A DNA stretch of 64,000 nucleotides from Pandoraea terrigena (lineage in GTDB: Bacteria > Pseudomonadota > Gammaproteobacteria > Burkholderiales > Burkholderiaceae): the NCBI RefSeq assembly GCF_902459705.1, contig NZ_CABPRU010000004.1:372001-436000 (forward strand), written 5' to 3'. The notes beneath the pieces are model-generated. The model did no database searches, was not told the origin of the DNA, and worked only from the letters and a program-made list of their open reading frames with translations. Position numbers and translations under genes: made by a program. Every line of letters starts with the position of its first letter. The first letter of the stretch is position 1. This document shows, one piece after another, positions 10,188 to 18,961 of this stretch.

Positions 10188-10710
10188 AGCCGCCGCCCGC
10201 CCCGATGGTTTCGATCTGGATCATCGGCGAGCGCACCACCATGCCGAACTCGATGGATGTCTGTGCGCAGAGCGATGCCTCGCCGCCCGCCACGAGCGAG
10301 ACGTCGAACGACGTGCCGCCCATATCGCCGGTGACAACGTTGGCGAAGCCCGCCGCGCGCGCAATCGCCGCGCACGCGATCACACCGGCCGCCGGCCCGG
10401 AGAGCGCGGTGCGTACCGGGACATCGCTGGCGGTCTGCCGCGACATGACGCCGCCGTTGCTCTGCGCGACGAGCAGTTCGCCGCCGAACCCTTGTGCCTT
10501 CAGGTCACGCTCGAGCCGCGTGAGATAACTGCCTACCACCGGTTGCAGCGCCGCGTTGAGCGTGGCGGTCGAGCAGCGCTCGAACTCGCGAATCTCGGGC
10601 AACACTTCCGTCGCCGCCGTCACATAGCCGTTAGGCCAGAGGGCACGAACCGCCGCGACCGCCCGCTGTTCGTTGGCGGGGTTGGCATACGCATTGATGA
10701 AGAACACGCA
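10188..10710 (-). pseudogene. Internal fragment of hydantoinase/oxoprolinase A (HyuA-like)
   Basis: About 170 residues from the middle of an N-methylhydantoinase/5-oxoprolinase A subunit: FINAYANPANEQRA, LPEIREFERCSTATLNA, LVAQSNGGVMS, the ALSGPAAGV and GDMGGTSFDVS nucleotide-binding blocks, and ETIGAGGGSIA. The intact protein is about 650-700 residues. Both ends are lost: the 5' side joins a livH fragment and the 3' side joins the lyase fragment. The frame stays open into the lyase fragment but is then out of register. Confidence 0.88.
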
Positions 10711-10771
10711 CACGGCCCCCGTGGTGAGCCCCGTTGAGCACGGCCGACAGGAGAATGACCGGGTCGAACAT
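10711..10771 (-). pseudogene. N-terminal fragment of LivH-type ABC permease
   Basis: Starting at an ATG three bases beyond the binding-protein stop codon, codons read MFDPVILLSAVLNG. After one extra G the next frame gives LTTGAV. This is the typical start of a branched-chain amino acid-type permease (LivH). It then runs into hydantoinase sequence. About 20 of some 290 residues remain. Its position directly after the binding-protein gene is the normal operon order, so the two belong together. Confidence 0.7.
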
Positions 10772-10775
10772 CGCA

Positions 10776-11195
10776 TCAGGCCTTGAGCGGGAAGATCGGC
10801 GCCACCTGACGATAGGAGTCCGGCAGAATCACGTTGATGTCGCCGCGCGTGACCTGTGTGAGCAGCGGCCGTGCGCCCGTGTTCTGCCCGTTGACGAACT
10901 TCGTCGGGCCGTAGGGCATGATGTGGTCCTTGAACGAACTCGATGCGAGCGCGGTCGTAATCGCCGCGCGATCGACGGATTTGGCGCGCTCGATGGCATC
11001 GGCCAGCAGCATCATCGCCGTGTAGGTCATGAAGACCTCGTAGCTGAAGAGCGCTCCCTTGGCTTGCGTGCGCCCTTTGAGCGTCGCCACGCGCGGGTCT
11101 TTCGGATTGAACCAATGGTTGCAGTCGATGATGCCGTCGGCGATGTCCGGAAACTCATTGAGGAGCCGGTCCAGTTGGTCGTCGACGTGCCGAAG
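10776..11195 (-). pseudogene. C-terminal fragment of branched-chain-type ABC substrate-binding protein
   Basis: About 135 residues of a periplasmic-binding protein type 1 (LivJ-like): DCNHWFNPKDPRVATL, FMTYTAMMLLADAIERAKSVDRAAITTALASS, TRGDINVILPDSYRQ, ending PIFPLKA and a TGA. The signal peptide and N-terminal lobe are absent, and the reading frame is replaced upstream by porin sequence in another frame near 11195. Not functional. Confidence 0.85.
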
Positions 11196-11560
11196 ATTCC
11201 CGACCATCCGCCGTCCACTCGCTCATAAGCGGTCGCGAAGCAGACATCGGTACGCTTGGACAGGAAATAGTCGATCACGCCGTAGAGCGTTTGCCGTGTG
11301 CCGCCGAGAACACGGAGCCGATGGCGACGACCGTCGTCAAGCCCTGCCCCGCGATGCCACCGAAGGCATATTGAAGGTTCATGCCGAACGGGCCGAACGT
11401 CTTTGTCCAGGTGAGCGCGTTATTGAAGCGCTGGCCCGTCAGGAAGACGAGCCACGAGTTCGTGGGCGACGCACCGATGAAGATCGGATCGACCATCGAG
11501 ATCGCCACCACGGCGCCTGTGTACTGAGTTCGATCAACGACGGCAACTCTCTGGCCGGCA
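11196..11560 (-). pseudogene. Remnant of an outer-membrane porin
   Basis: Two porin pieces in different frames. The upstream piece (11275-11560) reads WLVFLTGQRFNNALTWT and FGPFGMNLQYAFGGIAG. The downstream piece (11196-11278) reads YFLSKRTDVCFATAYERV, the strand near the C-terminus of Burkholderia-type porins; compare the same motif in the intact porin at 33238. The stretch that should lie between them and the terminal strand ending in Phe are missing. This indicates an internal deletion plus frameshift. Confidence 0.75.
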
Positions 11561-11612
11561 GGCTTTCGTCGCGCTGCAAGGCGGTTGGGGCGAATTCGCG
11601 CTTGGCCGTGTT

Positions 11613-12511
11613 CTATCGGGAAATTCCCGAGCCGCGAGCCTCTTCCAGAATCCATTTCGAAAATGCCTGAACCGGCCTCTCACTCAATTCAATCGGCTCG
11701 GGAAGCACAAGGCAAAAGTTCTTGGTGAGCCCCTTGCCGTCTGGCCAGGGGGCGACCAATCGGCCTTGCTCAAGCTCGGCGTCGATGTAAAGACGCGGCA
11801 CCCATGCCACCCCCAAACCGGCTAGCGCGGCTTCTATCAGCATGACGTGGAGATCGTAAGGCGCGCCAACCGCCGGATTGGCAAGTACGATGCCTGACGC
11901 CTGCGCATACCTCTGCCAGGCATCCGGATTCTGCCTCCTGTGAAGCAGTGGCGACGCATCGAGCGATGTGTTTGCACCGGCATCGGCGAGGAGCGCCGGA
12001 CTACAAACCGGCACAAGGATCTCTTACATCAGGCGATGCAGATGCATCCCCGCCCATGCGGGATGCGCAAAATGGATGGCCGCGTCGAAACCGCTCCCGG
12101 CAAGAAGGAAGGGTCCATCCGTTCGGCAATATGTACGGTAATGTTCGGATACTCGCGCTGAAACCGCTTCAACCGGGGAATGAGCCAACGGGTAGCGAAG
12201 GTGGGACTGGCCGCAATATCGATGCTCGCCCCCTCGATAGGTTGTCCCATCAGATACAGGCTGTCCCGCTCCAGCCGATCCAGAATCTCCCGAACCTGCA
12301 CCGCGTACCGCGTGCCGTGAGGTGCGAGGCGCACTCGATTTCCCACTCGCTCGAACAGCGTAACCCCCAAGAACGCCTCCAACCGGCCAATCTGACGACT
12401 GACTGCGCCCTCGGTGCGTGCCAACCCCTCGGCGGCGCGGGCGAAGCTGCCGTGTCGAGCCGCCGCTTCGAATGCCAGAAGCGCTGAGTTGCTGGGAATT
12501 TTACGTGGCAT
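11613..12511 (-). pseudogene. LysR-type regulator broken by a frameshift and a stop codon
   Basis: The N-terminal part (12029-12511) has the winged helix of LysR regulators (LLAFEAAARHGSFARAAEGL, AVSRQIGRLEAFLGVTLFER) and the start of the effector domain. It leaves frame near 12093-12097. The sequence continues one frame over as GFDAAIHFAHPAWAGMHLH, meets an in-frame TAA at 12024-12026, then goes on as EILVPVCSPALLADAG to the natural end at 11613. Together the pieces cover a normal-length regulator of about 300 residues, so only two small lesions inactivate it. It is divergent from the genes at 12677 and 13237, which it probably once controlled. Confidence 0.85.
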
Positions 12512-12676
12512 GGGGGTCTCGTCGATTCAAACGCGCTCGGTTCAGCTTGATAAAACATCACTGAAGTCCGACTTTAATTCCTTATAAATACCGAAAACGT
12601 CAGATTACCATTACGTTAATACACTAATGATGCGTATTTCGCAGCAAGGTGCTCATCCGGCACAGAGGACAATCTG

Positions 12677-13222
12677 ATGATCTACACGGTGGAATGCAGC
12701 TTCGCCGACTCCCACAGCGAAGCCGAATGGAACGACTTCTACAGCCTTGAAAAGCTGCCCGCCCTGATCTCGGTCACCGGCTTTCACACATCGCAACGCT
12801 TCCGGTCGATGAGCGACGGTTGCCCCGTCTATCTCGCCATCCACACGATTGACGGCCTGGAAGTGCTGGCGGGAGAGGAATATCGTCAGAAAGGCGGTGG
12901 CAATTTTGCGAGGTGGCAGCAACACATCACCGACTGGCACCGAAATCTGTACAGCGATATCGGTCTTGCGCCAGCGGTCGGTGCCGATGAAATCCTCGTG
13001 CTTGGTTCAAGTGGCCCCGATCCGCTGATTCGGATGGGCCTCGCGCCGCTGGCCATGCACGCCGTTGCGTTGGAGAAGTTTCCGGAGCACCGCTGGCTCG
13101 CCGTTCTGTCGCGGGCAAACGCTCCGCTTGTCGAGAGCATCGCCGATGGCCTTCATCTATACGCACCGATGACAGAGCAACTGACAAGCCCCCGCGCTCT
13201 TTCGACAGCGTCGACGAAATAG
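12677..13222 (+). CDS. Unknown protein, possible dimeric alpha/beta-barrel fold
   Basis: 181 residues with a good ribosome site (AGAGGACA before ATG). I do not recognise the family. The N-terminus (MIYTVECSFADSHSEAEWNDFYSLEKLPALISVTGF) has the pattern of a ferredoxin-like EthD/Dabb-type domain: a strand, then a helix containing W..FY....LP, then a second strand. A second copy of similar style may follow, since AVALEKFPEHRWLAVLSR resembles another strand set. There is no signal peptide or membrane segment. It lies 15 bases before the metallo-beta-lactamase-fold gene and opposite the broken LysR gene. Confidence 0.7.
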   Translation: MIYTVECSFADSHSEAEWNDFYSLEKLPALISVTGFHTSQRFRSMSDGCPVYLAIHTIDGLEVLAGEEYRQKGGGNFARWQQHITDWHRNLYSDIGLAPAVGADEILVLGSSGPDPLIRMGLAPLAMHAVALEKFPEHRWLAVLSRANAPLVESIADGLHLYAPMTEQLTSPRALSTASTK

Positions 13223-13236
13223 GTCTGCAATGCCGA

Positions 13237-13971
13237 ATGTCACATTCCATATCGAGACGGGCAGCATGCCTTCCGGGGAGAGCCTTGCCGGGCTTTCCCG
13301 CGACTGTGTCGAGCGCGGGCCGCACCATCCTCATCGATGGCGGGGCTGGCGGTATCAAACAATGGGGCGGCCGTCTGAAAGACAATCTGCTGCTCGCCGG
13401 TATCGAACCATCCTCGGTCGACACGATCCTGCTCACACATGCCCATCCCGACCATGTCGGGGGACTCGAGAATGCCGCCGGACAGATTGCCTTCCCGAAC
13501 GCGGAGTTGGTCGCTCATCGGCGTGAGGTCGGATTTTGGCAGGATGAGGGAAATCTCAGTCGTGCGAGCGAGCGGGCACGCGGCAACTTCCGGATAGCCC
13601 GTCAGGTGTTCGATGGCTACAGCGACAGGCTGCGGACTTTCGATGATGGGGAGGTGCTTCCCGGCATCCGCGCGATGTCATTGCCGGGGCACACGGATGG
13701 ACACACGGGATACCTCGTCGAATCCCGGGATCAAAGCTTGCTGGTTTGGGGGGATGTCGTGCATTTTCCTCACATCCAGATTGAACGCCCCGACGTATCG
13801 ATTGCATTCGATCAAGACCCCACACGGGCAGCCACCACACGATCGAGGCTTCTGGATATGGTCAGTTCGGAGGGACTTCTGATCGCGGGCATGCATTTGG
13901 GCGAACTCGGCTTCGCGAGAATCAAGCGGACGCGGAGCGAATACGACCTGCTTTACGTGACCGAAGCCTAA
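13237..13971 (+). CDS. Metallo-beta-lactamase-fold hydrolase, N-terminus doubtful
   Basis: Carries the zinc-binding THAHPDHVGG motif, then SLPGHTDGHTGY, WGDVVHFP and a final His in GMHLGELGF. This is a complete metal site for the glyoxalase II/lactonase type of fold. The first 30 or so residues in this frame (MSHSISRRAACLPG...) do not look like a protein of this family. The overlapping frame that starts at 13230 (MPNVTFHIETGSMPSGES) looks more natural and could join at GRTILIDGG if one base were lost near 13310-13320. It is therefore either a gene with a frameshift or a real shorter protein. Substrate unknown. Confidence 0.65.
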   Translation: MSHSISRRAACLPGRALPGFPATVSSAGRTILIDGGAGGIKQWGGRLKDNLLLAGIEPSSVDTILLTHAHPDHVGGLENAAGQIAFPNAELVAHRREVGFWQDEGNLSRASERARGNFRIARQVFDGYSDRLRTFDDGEVLPGIRAMSLPGHTDGHTGYLVESRDQSLLVWGDVVHFPHIQIERPDVSIAFDQDPTRAATTRSRLLDMVSSEGLLIAGMHLGELGFARIKRTRSEYDLLYVTEA

Positions 13972-14269
13972 AGCGATGGTGGCGAGAGGCTGCGCTCCGC
14001 CTCGAGTGTGAGAAAGTCATTTGAAAAAGCTACCGCGCGCATATAGTCGGAAGGGATCTAACGTACGCGCGGATTGAGCAACCTGGCAAAGACGAGCCCG
14101 TCTCGGTGCCTTGCCCGTTGTTCGAGTTTCCAGAATCTCGCTTATGCACCTATCGACGGGGGGCAGTTCAGTCCCGGGGCGGTTCAGGTGCCGCAGGAGT
14201 TCCTGCCGTGTCGCGACGCCGTAGGAGAACCATGTCTTCCTTTTCATCATTGGCTTCGTGATTCCAGTA
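13972..14269. other. Intergenic stretch, nothing recognised
   Basis: About 300 bases between the lactamase-fold gene and the convergent XRE-cupin regulator. Open frames in it show no domain. No clear terminator was found. Confidence 0.45.
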
Positions 14270-14920
14270 CTACATCTCGACACGCGGACGCCGCGTGTCC
14301 ATGAACCAGATAACGCTCGCCGTTTCCCGCGATACGTTCCGAAGCCGATGCGCAAGCGCGCTGTTGAATTGGAAACTGTCACCCTCCTGAATCTCAACGG
14401 TGTGGTTATCGACCATCAATTCGAGCTTCCCGGTCAAGACCATTCCGCCCTTCTCACCGGCTCCCATCAGCACCTCTGAAGAACTGGTTCCGGGATCGAA
14501 GTGGATCAGCATGAATTGCAGATCATGCTGGCCTTCCGGCGTCAGCAACTCCTTGCGCAGACCAGACGCCTGCACTAAGAACTTCGGTCTCGACGCGCTG
14601 CGCCGGACGAAGTTCCCTTCGCGGCGAGCTTTGGAATTTTCTTCGCTATCCGAAGCACCTTCGCTGAACAAATCCGTCAGCGGCACATCAAGCGCCGTAC
14701 GTAGGCGCTCCAACGTCTTGACTGAAGGGCTGCTGATGCCCCGCTCGATCTGGCTGATCATTCCCGCTGATACGGATGACTTCGTCGCGAGTTCGTTCAC
14801 ACTGAGCCCCTTTTTCGTGCGCACTTCGCGAAGCCGCCGACTGACGACCGCCTGATCGTTCTCGGGCTGCCTGACTGTCTCCAAGTGCGGCACCTCAATT
14901 TCTACCTTAATAGCATTCAC
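14270..14920 (-). CDS. XRE-family regulator with C-terminal cupin (PuuR-like)
   Basis: 216 residues. Residues 27-82 form an XRE helix-turn-helix (VSRRLREVRTKKGLSVNELATKSSVSAGMISQIERG, TALDVPLTDLF). Residues 140-216 form a small cupin (GEKGGMVLTGKLELMVDN, EGDSFQFNSALAHRLRN) that would bind a small effector. This architecture is that of PuuR and similar repressors of amine and amino acid catabolism. The start is GTG at 14920, which overlaps the TGA of the aldehyde dehydrogenase (GTGA), so translation is probably coupled. It most likely represses its own operon and the divergent transport/oxidation operon. Confidence 0.88.
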   Translation of the reverse strand: MNAIKVEIEVPHLETVRQPENDQAVVSRRLREVRTKKGLSVNELATKSSVSAGMISQIERGISSPSVKTLERLRTALDVPLTDLFSEGASDSEENSKARREGNFVRRSASRPKFLVQASGLRKELLTPEGQHDLQFMLIHFDPGTSSSEVLMGAGEKGGMVLTGKLELMVDNHTVEIQEGDSFQFNSALAHRLRNVSRETASVIWFMDTRRPRVEM

Positions 14921-16404
14921 GATTCGTCCGCAGATCGCCCTTCGAAATCCATTAGCACACTCTTCTCACGTCGGGCTGCCTCGAAAGCCTGGCGCCCAAG
15001 GTCCTTGCCCACGCCCGAGCCCTTGAAGCCGCCAGTCGGAATGATGAGATCCCTGCTACGGCCATAACGGTTGATCCAGACGGTTCCCGCTTCGATTCTG
15101 CGCATCGCGCGCAGCGCCTGCCCGAAGTCACTGGTATGCACCCCTGCCGCGAGACCGTACGAAGGATGGTCCGCAAGGGCAAGACCTTCTTCCTCGTCTT
15201 CGAAGGTCTGCACGGTCAACACCGGGCCAAACACTTCCTCCCGCACGACTGGCATCCCAGCATCGACACGGCGAACGACCGTCGGACGATAGAAATGACT
15301 ACCGATGTCGCCGTCGAAAGATGATCCGCCACACAGGATTTCCGCCCCGGCTTCTCGCGACGCCTGCACCTTCGCATCGATCTGACGCAACTGGGCCGCG
15401 CTGATGATCGGCGAGAAGCGCGTCCCGGCGTCCCACGTCAAGCCTACCTCGAGCTGCGACACGGCTCTCACAACGCCTTCGACCAGTTCGTCGGCCAGGT
15501 GGCGATGGCAGATCAGCCTCGTTCCAGAGACGCACGCCTGCCCGCCGTTCGCCGTGAAGCCGCGGCTCACCATCTCGATGACGCGCTTGATATCCGGCAC
15601 ACGGGCAAATACGAGTTGCGGGCTTTTTCCGCCCAGCTCCAGCGTGACCGGCTTGATGGACGCAGCCGCCAGATTCAGAATCGCTTTTCCGGTTCGCGTC
15701 GACCCGGTGAAGGTGATCTTCGCGATGCCCGGATGCGAAACCAGCGCCGCGCCCGCCTCCGTGCCAAAACCGTTGACCACGCTGAAGATTCCGGGCGGCA
15801 CGCCCGCGTCGACCGCGAGTTGCGCCAGACGCAAGGTCGAGAATGGCGTGAGCTCGGACGGCTTAAGCACGATTGCGTTACCGGCTGCGAGCGCCGGCCC
15901 GCATTTCCACGAAGCCATCGACAGCGGAAAATTCCACGGCGTGATCGCACCGACGACGCCGAGCGGCTCGCGTACGGTCATGCCCAAGGTCGTGGCTTGG
16001 GTACATGCAACCTCGCCACCGGACTTGTCCGCCAGTTCAGCGAAGAACCGGATGGCCTCAGCAGTGAACGGAACGTCCGAGGAGATGACCTCCGAGATCG
16101 GGCGGGTCGATCCGATGGCTTCGAGCATTGGCAAGTCGGGGTCGGCATCGATGAGGTCGGCCCAGCGGCGTAACACGCGCGCCCGCTCGCGAGGCGCACA
16201 TGTTGACCAGCCACTGGCGCGCAACGCCCGCTGCGCGCTCTGGACGGCCAGATCGATCGTTTGCGCCGAACCAGCCGACGTATGGCCCAACGTCACACCG
16301 TCCGAAGGGCGCAAAACATCAATATCCGCTTCTTCAGGAAAGCTGCGCAACGTCTCGATGAAATGACCTCGCGCAAACGCGGAGGGATCGGGAAAATTAA
16401 TCAT
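14917..16404 (-). CDS. NAD(P)-dependent aldehyde dehydrogenase
   Basis: 495 residues, full length for the superfamily. The cofactor-fold segment TPWNFPLSMASWKCGPALAAGNAIVLKPSELTP, the general-base Glu in LELGGKSP, and the nucleophilic Cys in NGGQACVSG are all present. It oxidises an aldehyde to the acid. The overall look is that of PuuC/gamma-aminobutyraldehyde-type enzymes, but the substrate is inferred only from the operon. It lies 15 bases downstream of the binding-protein gene and overlaps the regulator gene by four bases. Confidence 0.92.
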   Translation of the reverse strand: MINFPDPSAFARGHFIETLRSFPEEADIDVLRPSDGVTLGHTSAGSAQTIDLAVQSAQRALRASGWSTCAPRERARVLRRWADLIDADPDLPMLEAIGSTRPISEVISSDVPFTAEAIRFFAELADKSGGEVACTQATTLGMTVREPLGVVGAITPWNFPLSMASWKCGPALAAGNAIVLKPSELTPFSTLRLAQLAVDAGVPPGIFSVVNGFGTEAGAALVSHPGIAKITFTGSTRTGKAILNLAAASIKPVTLELGGKSPQLVFARVPDIKRVIEMVSRGFTANGGQACVSGTRLICHRHLADELVEGVVRAVSQLEVGLTWDAGTRFSPIISAAQLRQIDAKVQASREAGAEILCGGSSFDGDIGSHFYRPTVVRRVDAGMPVVREEVFGPVLTVQTFEDEEEGLALADHPSYGLAAGVHTSDFGQALRAMRRIEAGTVWINRYGRSRDLIIPTGGFKGSGVGKDLGRQAFEAARREKSVLMDFEGRSADES

Positions 16405-16419
16405 ATCAGGGCGTGCCGG

Positions 16420-17223
16420 TCACTTCTTGACCATGCCGTAACGGCCGAGAATGGCATCCAGCGTGCCATCCGCCCGCATCGCATCCAGTGCGGCATTGAT
16501 CTTGTTGAGCAGTTCCGTGTTTCCCTTCTTGACGCCGAAGGCAACGCCAAACGCTTTCATCGGCGTGTACCCGCTTACGACGTGCATCCCCTTGAGTGCG
16601 CCTGCGGCCTCCTGGGCCTTCAGGATCGGATAATCTGTCATGCCAAGCGCGATGCGATGCAGCGATACGTCACGCGCCATATCGGCGGGGTTATCGTAGA
16701 TCTTGACCTCCTTGGCGTAGTGATTCTTCATCACCGCCTCCGAATAATCCGTACCCGCCATGATGCCGACGACGTCGTTGGAAAAGTCCTTGGCTGACTG
16801 GTACTCCTTCTTGTTGTCGTCGCTCACGAAGATTCCCTCGCCGAAGGCTGTCACGACCTGCGAGAAATCGATGACCTCGGCGCGCTTCGGTGTCGGCGTC
16901 ATTCCCGCCACGATCATATCGATCTTGCCTGTGATAACCGACTGAATCAGGGCGGGGAACGGCACCGCCTGAAATTCCAGCGTCAGCCCCTCGCGCTTCG
17001 CGATCTCCGCTGCGATGTCGGGCATATACCCGGCGATCTTGCCGGTCTTCGTATCGAGGTAAGTCGTCGGCGCGCTCGACGGTGGCGAACCCGCGACCAG
17101 TTGAGCGGCTGACGCCGTCCCGACCGATGCGATAGCAAGCGTCACAGCAATGAGAGCTCGTCGAGTGAACTTCGCGGAGCAAACAGGGAGGTTTCGCGCA
17201 GCCGAGGGCTTGTTAGTAGTCAT
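16420..17223 (-). CDS. Polar amino acid-type ABC transporter substrate-binding protein
   Basis: 267 residues with an N-terminal export signal (FTRRALIAVTLAIASVGTASAA; cleavage near residue 34) and a type 2 periplasmic-binding fold of the HisJ/GlnH family: AGYMPDIAAEIAKREGL, ALIQSVITGKIDMIVAGMTPTPKRAEVIDFS, and AALDAMRADGTLDAILGRYG. The ATG at 17223 follows an AAGG site; the open frame continues upstream without similarity. Its permease and ATPase are encoded divergently at 17566 and 18224, giving a complete three-part importer. Ligand class: polar amino acid or related amine. Confidence 0.92.
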   Translation of the reverse strand: MTTNKPSAARNLPVCSAKFTRRALIAVTLAIASVGTASAAQLVAGSPPSSAPTTYLDTKTGKIAGYMPDIAAEIAKREGLTLEFQAVPFPALIQSVITGKIDMIVAGMTPTPKRAEVIDFSQVVTAFGEGIFVSDDNKKEYQSAKDFSNDVVGIMAGTDYSEAVMKNHYAKEVKIYDNPADMARDVSLHRIALGMTDYPILKAQEAAGALKGMHVVSGYTPMKAFGVAFGVKKGNTELLNKINAALDAMRADGTLDAILGRYGMVKK

Positions 17224-17311
17224 GATGAGCCTTGCACCTTTGACATGAAGTTGGCCGCCAGTCAGGCAAAGATACTCGACGGGCAGCGAGAGAGATTCGC
17301 AATGAAATCTC

Positions 17312-17339
17312 AGTATAGTGAATAGCTCGGGCGTTGCAA
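17312..17339 (-). promoter_or_regulatory. Promoter for the binding protein-aldehyde dehydrogenase-regulator operon
   Basis: On the minus strand TTGCAA (17334-17339) and TATACT (17312-17317) are separated by 16 bases. The transcript would start about 80 bases before the binding-protein gene. Confidence 0.6.
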
Positions 17340-17425
17340 TAAAAATATATTGAGCAGCAGCGATATCCCCTGCGTGGCGCACGATTACCCCAATGCACCG
17401 CGCGAGGTCATTTTTTATCCGTATG

Positions 17426-17438
17426 GTGCATGATGCAC
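17426..17438. promoter_or_regulatory. Palindrome, candidate operator
   Basis: GTGCATGATGCAC is a perfect inverted repeat around a central base, placed between the two divergent promoters of the locus. It is a reasonable site for the XRE-cupin regulator, but no second copy was found. Confidence 0.4.
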
Positions 17439-17488
17439 GCATGAGGGCAAACCTGCCCCTCGCGGAAACACCAATCGAACTTTTATTT

Positions 17489-17515
17489 TTGACACGCGGC
17501 CACGTTCACTATACT
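17489..17515 (+). promoter_or_regulatory. Promoter for the permease-ATPase-catabolic operon
   Basis: TTGACA at 17489-17494 and TATACT at 17510-17515, spacer 15. Both hexamers are near consensus, although the spacer is short. It lies 50 bases before the permease start. Confidence 0.65.
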
Positions 17516-17565
17516 GCACAGAACGCCTCATCGGTCAGGCGACCTTTTAGCTAGGGAACACTATT

Positions 17566-18222
17566 GTGCGATGGTCGAACGCAGTCGAATTCTTCCCCTT
17601 CCTGCTGCAAGGGGCATGGGTAACGATCCAAATTAGCTTGCTGGCGCTGCTGTTGAGCATGCCCTTAGGTCTCCTCCTCGCCAGCGGAAAGCTGTCGAAA
17701 CATAGAGCGATCTCGCTGCCGACGTCTTGGGTAATCAACGTAGTGCGGGGCGTTCCGATGATCGTCCTGCTGTTCTATATCTACTTCGTGTTTCCCGACA
17801 TCGGCATTAGCCTCGGGTCATTCCAGGCGGCGGTAATCGGGCTGGGCTTTGCCTACTCAACGTACGTGGCCGAGATTTTCCGTTCAGGGATTCTGTCCGT
17901 GGACAGCGGGCAACTGGAAGCGGCCCGCTCGATAGGGATGGGCAAGTTTCAGGCTTTTCGGCGCGTGGTTCTTCCGCAAGCCTTCAAGGTCGCGTTGCCA
18001 CCACTGTCCAGCACGGTCGTGATGCTCATCAAGGATTCCGCGATCGCCTCGACCATCGCGGTGACCGAGATGACGAGGCAGGGACAGTTACTTGCGGCCT
18101 CCACCTTCGACAACAGCACGGTCTATACGATGGTGGCATGCTTTTATCTCGCGATGACCCTGCCGTTGATGCAGTTGACCAAGTACATGGAAGCCAGGTT
18201 CGGCAAACACCAGGGGAACTGA
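17566..18222 (+). CDS. Amino acid ABC transporter permease (HisM/GlnP family)
   Basis: 218 residues with about five membrane helices. The family EAA loop is [24 protein letters not shown], and the N-terminal block is [24 protein letters not shown]. It starts with GTG, nine or so bases after AGGG. It forms the inner-membrane channel with the ATPase one base downstream. It probably homodimerises, because only one permease gene is present. Confidence 0.92.
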   Translation: MRWSNAVEFFPFLLQGAWVTIQISLLALLLSMPLGLLLASGKLSKHRAISLPTSWVINVVRGVPMIVLLFYIYFVFPDIGISLGSFQAAVIGLGFAYSTYVAEIFRSGILSVDSGQLEAARSIGMGKFQAFRRVVLPQAFKVALPPLSSTVVMLIKDSAIASTIAVTEMTRQGQLLAASTFDNSTVYTMVACFYLAMTLPLMQLTKYMEARFGKHQGN

Positions 18223-18223
18223 C

Positions 18224-18961
18224 ATGATCGAGATCACCAACGTCCACAAGCGGTTTGGCTCAGAAGAAGTGCTCAAGGGCATTTCCATGCGCATTGCCGA
18301 GGGGGAGGTCGTCTGCCTGATCGGTCCTTCGGGATCGGGCAAGTCGACCATCCTGCGCTGCATTAACGGGCTGGAAACCTATGACAGCGGCCAGATAAGA
18401 ATTCTTGGCGAAGTCGTCGATGCCCAGAAAAGCTCGATCAACAAGCTGCGCCGCAAGATCGGTATGGTGTTTCAGCGCTTCAATCTGTTTCCGCATCGAA
18501 CGGTGCTGGAGAACGTGATGGAGGGGCCAGTCCAGGTCAACAAAATCGCGAAGGCCGAAGCGATGGCCCGCGCGTCCGCGCTGCTCGAACAAGTCGGCTT
18601 GAAGGAAAAGCTTCGGAACTACCCCGCCCAGCTATCGGGGGGGCAGCAGCAGCGCGTGGCGATTGCCCGTTCGCTCGCCATGGATCCGCGCGCCATTCTC
18701 TTCGATGAGCCCACGTCAGCGCTGGATCCCGAGCGCGTAGGCGAAGTGCTGCAGGTCATGCGCAGTCTGGCCAACAAGGGCATGACGATGGTCGTAGTCA
18801 CGCACGAGATGCAGTTCGCCAAAGAGGTCGCAGATCGCGTGTGCTTCCTATACGACGGAAAGATACTTGAAGAGGGACCGCCGAGCCAGGTCCTCGGCAA
18901 TCCGCGCGAAGAGCGAACTCGCGAATTTCTGAAACGCGTCCTCCACACGAGCGAGCAATGA
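18224..18961 (+). CDS. Amino acid ABC transporter ATP-binding protein (GlnQ/HisP family)
   Basis: 245 residues with Walker [10 protein letters not shown], the Q-loop in [11 protein letters not shown], signature LSGGQQQR, Walker [13 protein letters not shown], and the switch His in VVVTHEM. It powers uptake through the permease encoded just upstream (TGACATG junction). Its stop codon overlaps the start of the next gene (ATGA), showing tight coupling. Confidence 0.95.
   Translation: MIEITNVHKRFGSEEVLKGISMRIAEGEVVCLIGPSGSGKSTILRCINGLETYDSGQIRILGEVVDAQKSSINKLRRKIGMVFQRFNLFPHRTVLENVMEGPVQVNKIAKAEAMARASALLEQVGLKEKLRNYPAQLSGGQQQRVAIARSLAMDPRAILFDEPTSALDPERVGEVLQVMRSLANKGMTMVVVTHEMQFAKEVADRVCFLYDGKILEEGPPSQVLGNPREERTREFLKRVLHTSEQ

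Noticed and set aside
14017-14397. 126-codon minus-strand frame after the XRE-cupin gene
   Set aside because: Half of it overlaps the regulator in another frame and nothing resembles a known protein.
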